A DNA stretch of 64,000 nt. Origin: Apus apus. Its lineage: Eukaryota; Chordata; Aves; Apodiformes; Apodidae. Location: positions 957,659 to 1,021,658 of the forward strand of contig NC_067283.1 in the NCBI RefSeq assembly GCF_020740795.1. Reading direction: 5' to 3'. Under the pieces are notes generated by a model that saw nothing but the letters and a program-made list of their open reading frames with translations, did no database searches and was not told the origin of the DNA. This document shows positions 37,701-64,000 of this stretch, one piece after another. The position numbers and the translations under genes are program-made. Numbering within the stretch: position 1 is the first letter of the stretch; each line of letters begins with the position of its first letter.

Positions 37701-40700
37701 GGGTTTTGGAGGGTAAAAATGGGGCTTGGGAGGGGTAAAAACGGGGTATGGGAGGGGTAAAAAAAATGGGGCTTGGGGGGTTAATAATGGGGTTTTGGGG
37801 GGGTAAAAATGGGGTTTGGGGGTAATAATGGGGTTTTAGGGGGTAAAAATGGGGTTTTGGGGGGTAAAAATGGGGCTTGGGGGGGGTAAAAATGGAGTAT
37901 GGGAGGGGTAAAAAAAATGGGGCTTGGGGGGGTAATAATGGGGTTTTGGGGGGGTAAAAATGGGGTTTGGGGGTAATAATGGGGTTTTAGGGGGTAAAAA
38001 TGGGGTTTGGGAGGGGTAAAAATGGGTTATGAGAGGGGTAAAAAAAATGAGGCTGGGGGAGTAATAATGGGGTTTTGGGGGGGTAAAAATGGGTTTGGGG
38101 GTAATAATGGGGTTTTGGGGGGTAAAACTGGGTATGGGAGGGGTAAAAATGGGTCTTGGGGCGGTGTAAAAATGGGGGGTTTGGGGGGGGGTAAAAGTGG
38201 GGTTGGGGTGTAATGGGGTTTGGGGGGTGAAATATCCCATTGGTGGGGGGGGGAGGTGGAGGCTTCTGGGGCACTTCAGCTCCATGGAGCATCTCTCAAT
38301 AATGATCGGGGGAGGGGTCTTGTGGTTGGAGATGGTCGGGGGGCTCAGGGGGACATGGGGTGTCATGGCCACGGAGCATCCTTGGAGAATGACTTGGGGG
38401 GGATCTTAAATGCTCCACCCTGGTGGAGATGGTGGGTCTGGGGGTTCAGGGGGGAGACATGAGGCATCCTTGAAGAACGACTATTTTTTTTTTTTTGGGG
38501 GGGGGGGGCGGATCTTAAACGCCCCATTCTGGGGGGAGATGAGAGGACATGATCAGCTGCCCCCCCCCCCGCCCCCGTCCCACCCTGGGGGCGGTTGGAT
38601 GTCACCACCCTTGGGGAAGGACCCTTGATGCCCCAGCTCCAAATCCCCCAGCCCTGCATCGGAGGGGCTTTGGGGGTGGGTGGGAAAGGGGGGGGGGGGG
38701 TCCGTGGGGGGGTTTCCACCTACCCCTGCCGTTCCCGCAGTCCAGCTTGAGCCAGACGAGCCAGCGCTTGCCGGGGGGGCAGCGGGTGCTGGCGCAGCAG
38801 GGCCAAGCTCTGGGGGTTGTCCAAGAGGACCTGGAAAGCCTGGAGCTGCTGGGCCAGGGTGGCACATTCGGGCAGCCGCCCCCCCGGCAGGGGATAAGCC
38901 AGCAGGATGTCATCGAAGCCCCCCCCCGCCAGCAGCCGCGCCTCGGCCAGCGTGGAGACCACCAGCCCGCGGCGGGTGCCTCCTGTGGCCAGAGCTGCCC
39001 CTTCCCTGGGGGGTGGGCGGGGGGGAGAGGGGGGGATTGGTTGGTGGGGGGTGGGGGTTGATGATGGGGGGGGAGGTACTGGGGAGGATGTGGGGATAGT
39101 GGGGGAGAAGATACTGGGGGGGATGTTGGAGGGATGGTGGGGGAGATGGTGGGGAGGATGGGGGGATACTGGGAATCTGGTGGGGGAGATGGTGGGGGAG
39201 ATGGTGGGGAGGATGGGGGGATAGTGGGAATCTGGTAGGGGAGATGGTGAGGGAGATGCTGGAGAGGATGTGGGGATAGTGGGGGAGAAGGTGAAAAGAG
39301 ACTGGGGGGGATGTTGGAGGGATGGTGGGGGAGATGCTGGGGAGGATGGGGGGATAGTGGGGGAAAACTTGGGGAGATACTGGGAGGATCTTCAGGGGGA
39401 TGTTGGGGATGATGCTGGGGAGGAGGATGGGGGATAGTGGGGGAGAAGGTGGGAAGATACTGGGAATCTGTTGGAGGGATGGTGGGGGAGATGCTGGGGG
39501 GGATTGGGGGATACTGGGAATCTGGTGGGGGAGATGGTGGGGGAGATGCTGGGGAGGAGGGTGTGGGGATAGTGGGGGAGAAGGTGGAAAGAAACTGGGG
39601 GATGTTGGAGGAGATGCTGGGGAGGATTGGGGGATACTGGGGAGGATGCTGGAGGGAGATGCTGGGGAGGAGGATGGGGGGGATACTGGGGGAGAAAGTG
39701 TGGGAGCGCTGGGTGGGGGTAGTGGGGAGGGGGGATATTGGGGAGGTGCTGGGGGGTGGGGGTTTGCTGAGGTGGGGGGTTCAGGGGGGGGGGGGGGTTC
39801 CGGGGAGGTCCCGGGGGGGTTCCGGGGGGTCCCGGGGGCCACACTCACAGCGTCTTGTGCGTCTTGAGGTGCGGGCGCAGGCGCAGCCCCAGGGCTCGGC
39901 ACCGCTCCCGCATCCGCTCCGCGTTGCCCCGCACCTTGTCCCGGTCCAGGACCAGCGCCGGGGTGGGCAACTGGTCCAGGGGGGCTCCCAGCCACCTGCT
40001 GCTGCTGGGAGGGATGGGAAAGGGGGGGGGGGACGGGAGAGGACACACACGGGACAGGGGGCAGGGAACCTGCCCTGCCCACAAACCCGCACCCACCACC
40101 CACACCAACCTGTACCCTCTCCCCCCAAAAAAAAACCCCCAACAACCCCTGTACCCACCTGGCAACCCCCTCAAAAAAACCCCCAAACAACTTGTGCCCA
40201 CCCCAGGGCTCATCCTGAACCCCTTCTTGCACCCACTGCCCCCCCTAAAGCTGCACCCCCCCAAAATCTCCTGTGTCCCCCCTCCCCCCAGGACCTGGCA
40301 CCCAGGGGTGGTTTGGGTGGGGACAGCCCGGGGGGGTCCCCCCCCACCTGGGGACAAACCAGGTGGGGTCCCTTGGTCTCAATCAGGCACTGGGATGGGG
40401 ACATACAGGGCTGGGAGACTTGAGTCACCTGGGACTGGGAAACCTGAGATTGGGACTGGGACACCTGAGGCACTTGGGACAGGGATACTGGGAACAGAGG
40501 CATATGGGACTGGGATGTATGGGACTAGGACAACTGGGACAACTGGGACTGGGACAACTGGGACTAGGACACTGGGACAGGGACATATAGGACTAGGACA
40601 GCTGAGTCACTTGGGATAGGGAGACTAGGGCAAGGACATATAAGATGGGAACAGATGGAACTGGGACAACTGGAACAGCTGGGACTAGGACATATGGAAA

Positions 40701-41430
40701 TGGGAAACCTGGGGCTGGGACACTAGGGACATGTGGGATAGTGACGCTGGCAACAGGGACACCCCAGGCAGGGCCACCTGGAACAGGGACACTGGAAACT
40801 GGGCCACCTGAGGCTGGCCACTTGGGACTGGGACACCTGTGTCACTTGGGATAGGGACACTGGGAACACAGACCTATGGGAATGGGCCACCTGGGACTGG
40901 GACACTGGGCCACCTGGGACAGAGAGATATGGGACTGGCACAGCAGGATCACCTAGGGTAGGGACGTTGGGAACAGGTACATATGGGACAGGGACCTATG
41001 GGAATAGGACACCTGGGACCCTGGGAAGAGAGACACCTGGGATGGGGACATATGGGAATGGGAAACCTGGGACTGGGACAACTGGGGCTGAGACACTGGG
41101 AACAGGGACACCTGGGGTGGGGACCTCTGGGAATGGGAAACCTGGGACTGGGACAACTGGGTCAGGGACACCAGGAACAGAGACACTTGGGACTGGGACC
41201 TATGGGAATGAGAAACCTGGGACTGGGACACCTGGGAAAGGGACACCTGGGCCCAGGATGCAGGGACAGCTGTCCAGGTCCAGGGGGGACAGGGACACCC
41301 GGGCCATCCAGCGGGGTGACCTCAGTGTCCCCTCCAAGACCAGGGGCACCCCCCAGGAGGCTGCTTGGGGTGAAGGTCCCGGTGTCACCCCCAGCCCTCC
41401 CCCTGCCCACCTGTCCCTCTGTCCGTCCAT
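34662..41430 (-). CDS. DSD: D-serine dehydratase, with one frameshift
   Basis: PLP- and zinc-dependent fold-type III enzyme that converts D-serine to pyruvate and ammonia in the cytosol, best known from chicken. Coding exons in transcript order: 41430-41411 (tentative), 39995-39849, 39005-38724, 37187-37001, 35862-35741, 35614-35425, 34943-34838, 34751-34662. They sum to 1144 nt, one more than a multiple of three, because the 39005-38724 exon carries an extra base. Without it about 380 residues would be encoded, against about 376 for chicken. Visible motifs are the PLP-lysine motif RPHLKTHKT, the CGNGRAGVRPTD glycine-rich segment, the [11 protein letters not shown] and ELHPGNY blocks, and the C-terminal [11 protein letters not shown] block, whose His and Cys correspond to the zinc ligands known for the chicken enzyme. 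Confidence 0.9.
34838..34943 (-). CDS. DSD: DSD exon: VGLTQEHG segment
   Basis: 106 nt. Encodes [20 protein letters not shown] and [12 protein letters not shown]. The terminal His is a predicted zinc ligand, split from the Cys in the next exon. Donor gtgagt. Confidence 0.93.
34985..35340 (-). mobile_element. CR1 3' fragment in DSD intron
   Basis: On the + strand it reads in inverted orientation (ggctgctccaagccccatcc through gagcagagctgctccagccc), so it is sense with respect to DSD. The extreme 3' tail is lost. Confidence 0.9.
35425..35614 (-). CDS. DSD: DSD exon: [11 protein letters not shown] segment
   Basis: 190 nt. Encodes [40 protein letters not shown] and EGHPQL. The acceptor is ctcccaag (AAG), the donor gtgggg. 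Split codons agree with both neighbours. Confidence 0.93.
35694..35720. repeat. (TG)n microsatellite
   Basis: About 13 TG units in a DSD intron, next to the donor at 35740. Confidence 0.95.
35741..35862 (-). CDS. DSD: DSD exon: [11 protein letters not shown] block
   Basis: 122 nt. Encodes [20 protein letters not shown] and [16 protein letters not shown], the phosphate-cradle and active-site loop conserved in D-serine dehydratases. Acceptor ctggcag, donor gtgaga. A (TG)n tract lies in the intron just downstream. Confidence 0.93.
36180..36450 (+). repeat. Short minisatellite (ccagatgtgcc)
   Basis: Irregular repeats of ccagatgtgccaggaagcca / ccagatgtgcctgggacacc in a DSD intron. 36451-37000 is otherwise C-rich unique sequence. 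Confidence 0.85.
37001..37187 (-). CDS. DSD: DSD exon: [16 protein letters not shown] segment
   Basis: 187 nt, phase consistent on both sides. Encodes [20 protein letters not shown] and [20 protein letters not shown], part of the TIM-barrel-like PLP domain. The family Tyr-Ala-His-Cys-Gly motif is intact. Donor gtgagt. Confidence 0.93.
37345..38235 (+). repeat. G-rich 40-bp minisatellite in DSD intron
   Basis: Units of ggggtaataatggggttttg and ggggtaaaaatggggtttgg repeated over 0.9 kb. Every unit has several runs of four or more G. Confidence 0.93.
38724..39005 (-). CDS. DSD: DSD exon carrying a +1 frameshift
   Basis: 282 nt from a ccccccag acceptor to a gtaggt donor. It reads [35 protein letters not shown] and LLRQHPLPP in one frame, then [16 protein letters not shown] in the next. 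The switch is at a run of seven C (minus strand, 38779-38773). Six would restore the frame and give a segment the same length as chicken. Confidence 0.9.
39055..39770 (+). repeat. G-rich minisatellite in DSD intron
   Basis: gatggtgggggagatgctgg / gggatactgggaatctggtg units with gggg runs, between the first two main DSD exons. Confidence 0.92.
39849..39995 (-). CDS. DSD: DSD exon: N-terminal segment with PLP lysine motif
   Basis: 147 nt encoding [32 protein letters not shown] and RPHLKTHKT; the Lys of P-H-x-K is the family PLP Schiff-base residue. The acceptor lies in a CAG run (four CAGs), so several in-frame acceptor choices add up to three Ser codons. Donor gtgagt. Confidence 0.92.
40380..41265 (+). 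repeat. Minisatellite gggactgggacacctgggac in DSD intron 1
   Basis: Irregular 10- to 24-bp units (gggactgggacacctgggac, tatgggaatgggaaacctgg) over 0.9 kb. Confidence 0.93.
41411..41430 (-). CDS. DSD: DSD candidate first coding exon
   Basis: Twenty coding bases (ATG at 41430-41428) reading MDGQRD plus AG, with a gtgggc donor. The split AG joins the next exon as AGG-TGG-CTG, in phase with [14 protein letters not shown]. Chicken DSD starts about here (M-W-L-G). CG-rich sequence with CCGT repeats lies immediately upstream. The fit is suggestive but so short that chance is possible. Confidence 0.45.
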
Positions 41431-41600
41431 CCCACCGTCCGTCCGTCCGGCGCGGCGGCTGCTCCCGGCTCTGGTGGCTCCGGTGGCCTCGCTGGTCCCT
41501 GCTCCACGTGACACCGTGGGCACCAGCAGCCAACCTTGGCCAGGGGACAGAAGTTACTGCGGCCATGGGGCCTCCCCGGGGGTGGCAGGGCCAGGGGAGG
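41431..41600 (-). promoter_or_regulatory. Probable DSD 5' region
   Basis: Locally CpG-rich sequence with CCGT repeats and a gcgcggcggctgctcccgg block directly upstream of the proposed DSD start. No TATA box was seen. Assigned from position only. Confidence 0.3.
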
Positions 41601-41759
41601 ACACGGGGGCTGTGGCTGGGGACGCTGGGCCAGGCTGGGCCGGGAAGGGGACAGCGTGACAGGGTGTCCTGGGGACAGGGGAGTCCCGTGCTGGGACAGG
41701 GAGGGACTGGCTGAGACCTTGCACGCTCGTGGTACGTGTGGCCCGGGGGCTGCGGAGCA

Positions 41760-42215
41760 CCCCACCCCCTGCTCGTGACACGTGGGTGTGTGGCTGCTGA
41801 GACCTGGCACGTTCATCACACGGGGGGGGGGCGGGCTGAGGCTGCACGTGCTCGTGACGTGTGTGTGTGAACCCGGCTGCCACTGCTTGCGACATGAGGG
41901 GTGTGTGGCTGCTGAGACCCCCCCTACTCGTGACATGAGGGATGTGTGGCTGCTGAGACCTCCCCCCACACTTGTGACCCGGGGAACTGTGGTTGCTGAG
42001 ACCCCCCACCCCACTCGTGACATCGGGGTGCCTGGCTGCTAAGACCCCCAAACTCGTGACATGGGGGGTTGTGGCTGCTGGGACCCCCACCCACCACCCC
42101 CCCGACTTGTGACATGGAGGTTCCTGGCTGCTGAGACCCCTCGTGCTCGTGACACGTGGCTGCAAACCTGCTGAGACCCCCACCCACTCGTGACACGTGT
42201 GGCCCCCTGCTCGCA
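41760..42215 (+). repeat. Minisatellite between DSD and NBEAL2
   Basis: About 10 units of 35-45 bp (tggctgctgagaccccc, actcgtgacatgg) in the gap between the DSD 5' region and the NBEAL2 3'UTR. 42216-42600 continues with gtgacacc-type G-rich repeats. Confidence 0.9.
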
Positions 42216-42599
42216 GCGTGGGGGGGTGACCCCCGCGATGTGGGAGGGGCAGAAAGGGACCAAAAACTCCCCCGGGGAGGAGAAACGGGGAGGGGAAGAA
42301 AGGTGACACTAGGGGGGGCAAGTGACACCGGTGGGGGGAGGTGACACTTGCGGGGGGGGGGAAGTGACACTGGGGGGTGAGGGGGCGGAATGGGAAAGGG
42401 GGGAGGTGGCAGCGGTCGGGGGACACGGGGGAGGTGGTGGGGGGGCAGGAGACACAAGGGAGGGGTGGGCACTGGGGAAGGGAGGTGGGGAAAAGAGCTG
42501 AGGGGAAGGGAGGTGACACCAGGGAGGTGACACCAGGGAGGTGACACCAGGGAGGTGACACTCACCCCACCCCCGCCCCCCCAGCCCCACAGACAGGGG

Positions 42600-42777
42600 C
42601 CACACACGTTCCTTTCCCATAGATATATTATAATTATTATAATAATAATAATTATTAATTTTTCTGTAAAAGACCTAAAAATGGATTAAAAAAAACCCCA
42701 ACCAACAACCACCTGGACACACACACACACACAACCCCCCCCCTCCCCCCACCAGCTCCTGGCCAGCGGGGCACAGT

Positions 42778-42812
<35 letters not shown>

Positions 42813-43007
42813 GTGGCACCCCCCTTCCCAGCGAGGGGTCCCCCCATCTCCACGTGTCCCCCCCATCTCCACGTGTCCCCCCACCCCACCACGTTGCTCT
42901 GCAGGAAGGGAGGGACACACACGTGTCCCCCTCTGCTCCGGGGGGGCTGGATAAGGCCAGGGCCGCTGGGCTGGGAGGGCTGTGCCCCCGGGGGGGTGCA
43001 GGGGTCC
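42600..43007 (-). other. NBEAL2 probable 3'UTR
   Basis: Downstream of the stop. Contains two (AC)n microsatellites (about 42718-42731 and 42782-42808) and an A/T-rich tail near 42620-42665 with AATAAT/ATAATAA-like hexamers but no canonical AATAAA. The 3' end is probably near 42.6 kb. Confidence 0.4.
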
Positions 43008-61779
<18,772 letters not shown>

Positions 61780-61839
61780 CTGTCGGGACGATGATGGGGT
61801 GGGGGTAAGATGGGCTTGGACGTCGCCCATCGCCGTGTA

Positions 61840-62240
61840 AGAGTCATAGAATCACAGAATCATAGAACCACAGGGGTTGGAAGGGACCTCTGGAGATCGA
61901 GCCCGAGCCCACTGCTGCAGCAGGATCACCCAGAAACACATCCAGAGAGGTCTTGAAGGTCTCCAGAGAAGGAGACTCCACCACCTCTCTGGGCAGCCTG
62001 TCCCAGGGCTCTGTCACCCTCACAGGGAAGAAGTTCTTCCTCATCTTGAGGAGGAACTTCCCGAGCTCCAGTTTGCACCCATTGCCCCTCGTCCCACCAC
62101 AGGGCACCACTGAACAGAGACTGTCCCCTCCCTCTCGACACCCCCCCCACAGGTATATGTAGACATTCAGACATTCATCGGGTCCCCTCTCTCAACCTTC
62201 TCTTCTCCAGACTCAAGCTGCTAAGACCAAGCCCCACGGG
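61840..62240 (-). mobile_element. CR1 3' fragment (second subfamily), inverted
   Basis: Starts gagtcatagaatcacagaat, then ttggaagggacctctggag and ctctctgggcagcctgtccc. The body differs from the main CR1 group in this window, indicating another subfamily. It lies upstream of the first NBEAL2 exon in the window. Confidence 0.88.
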
Positions 62241-62490
62241 TTTTGCCACCCCCTGCTCCTGGGGGCGTGCAAACGAATTGAAGGCACACTTCAGAGCTAT
62301 TAATTAAATCCCAGTTTTTAAGCCTTGGATTAGTTAAAACCTATTTCTGCTCCAGTTCAGGCAGCCAAGAGGGTCTCACCCACCACCTGGAGCTGAACCA
62401 GGGATGAACCAGCAGCTCCAGCTCAACCCTCTTCTCAATGTCAGGATTTTATATTTTTTTTAAGGTAAAACCCACTGAATTTAGGGCTGA
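62241..62490. other. NBEAL2 intron, unique sequence
   Basis: No exon recognised between 61780 and 64000 apart from repeats. Confidence 0.55.
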
Positions 62491-63880
62491 ACATTTACAT
62501 ATGGAATAATGGAATAATTATATTGAGATAATATAGAGATATATTATAAATATCCTATATATTTAGGGCTGGAAATTGAAATATGGACTCACAGAATCAT
62601 TCTATATATTATCTATACATATATAGAATATTCTATATATTCAGGGCTGGATGTTTAAAAATCAAATCACAGAATCATTCTGTATGCATTTGATATATGC
62701 TATTTTATATATTTAAGGCTGGAAATTTTAATATAGAATCATAGAGTAATGCTGTATCTATAAAATATAGATAATATTCTATATATTTAGGGCTGGATAT
62801 TTAAAAATAGAATCACAGAATCATTCTCTATATATTTTATATATACTATTCTGTATACTTAGGGCTGGGAATTTAAATATAGAATCATAGAACCATTCTC
62901 TCTATATTATATATTCATATATATGTACTTTTCTATATATTTGAGGCTGAAATTTAAATACAGAATCACAGAATAATTCTATATATTAAATATATATAAA
63001 ATTATGCATATTTAGGGCTGGAAATATAAATACAGAATCACAGAAACATTTTCTATATTAAATATTTATAATTTTCTGTATATTTAGGGGTGGAAATTTA
63101 AAAACAGTATCGTAGAATTATTCTATATATTAAATATATATAATATTCTGTATATTTAGGGCTGGAATTTAAATATAGAATCAAAGAACCATTCTATATA
63201 TTAAATATTCATAATATTCTGTATATTTAGGGGTGGAAATTTAAATATAGAATCACAGAATCATTCTATATATATTTTACATGTACTATTCTGTATATTT
63301 AGGGCTGAAATTTTTAATATAGAATCATAGAACCATTCTCTATATATTATATATTCATATACCTGTACTTTTCTATATATTTGAGGCTGAAATGTAAATA
63401 CAGAATCACAGAAACCATTCTATATATATTATATATTCACATATATGTAATATTCTATATATATATTAGGCTGGAATTTAAATACAGAATCACAGAAACA
63501 TTCTATATATTAACTATATATATAATATTCTGTATATTTAGGGCTGGAAATTTAAATATAGAATCACAGAACCATTCTCTATATATTCTATATACATGTA
63601 AATGTACTATTCTGTACATTTGAGGCTGGAATTTAAATATAGAATCATAGAATCATTCTATTTGTTAAATATACATAATATTCTGTATATTTAGGGCTGG
63701 AAATTTAAATGCAGAATCGTAGAATCATTCTATATATTAAATATACATAATATTATCTATATTTAGGGCTAAAAAATTAAATATAGAATCACAAAATCAT
63801 TCTATATATATTTTATATGTACTATTCTAGATATTTAGGGCTGGAAATTTAAATAGAGAATCACAGACTCATTCCACAAT
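62490..63880 (+). repeat. A/T-rich satellite, about 70-75-bp unit, CR1-tail related
   Basis: About 18 copies of a unit containing tatttagggctggaaattta, atatagaatcacagaatcat and tctatatattaaatatata. The agaatcacagaatcatt portion matches the inverted CR1 3' terminal repeat. Confidence 0.92.
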
Positions 63881-64000
63881 TCAATTTCCAGCCCCAAACT
63901 GGGTGGGTTTTACCTTAAAAAATGATTCAAGGTTAAAAAGAAGGAAATGTTTTGGGTTTTTTTGAAAGGGTTTCCAAAAAAAATCAGTGGTTTAATTCCA

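Overview
This is vertebrate nuclear DNA, almost certainly from a bird. It carries many truncated CR1 retrotransposon 3' ends, short GC-rich introns and a D-serine dehydratase gene that closely resembles the chicken enzyme. Four protein-coding genes are recognisable: the 3' end of SETD2 on the + strand (8125-23945), then NRADD, DSD and most of NBEAL2 on the - strand (29109-32494, 34662-about 41430, 43008-61779). SETD2 therefore converges on NRADD, and the three - strand genes lie head to tail. No prokaryotic-type system, CRISPR array, rRNA or tRNA gene was seen.

Layout. 1-8124 is a long SETD2 intron with CR1 fragments. 8125-23945 holds the last nine SETD2 coding exons, encoding a glutamine-rich helix, the WW domain and the SRI domain. 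24050-29100 is the convergent intergenic or 3'UTR zone, made almost wholly of three different tandem arrays. 29109-32494 is NRADD, a signal peptide / single TM / death-domain receptor remnant with a CpG-island promoter at about 32.5-33.2 kb. 33.3-41.5 kb is DSD, with a likely polyadenylation signal at 33319-33324 and a 3'UTR that would consist of an 18/20-bp minisatellite. One coding exon carries a single-base frameshift in a seven-base C run. 43008-61779 holds 48 consecutive NBEAL2 coding exons that join into an uninterrupted frame of 2518 codons plus stop; the 5' exons lie beyond the window. 61.8-64 kb is an NBEAL2 intron with a CR1 tail and a CR1-tail-derived satellite.

The four genes are not one pathway. 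SETD2 is a chromatin methyltransferase, NRADD a p75NTR-like death-domain protein, DSD a PLP/zinc enzyme of D-serine catabolism, and NBEAL2 a BEACH-domain granule-trafficking scaffold. The most striking feature is that many introns and gaps carry their own unrelated minisatellite. By rough addition these arrays make up about a quarter of the window, and they generate long spurious ORFs. Exon boundaries were read by eye from splice consensus, reading phase and family resemblance; no search was run.
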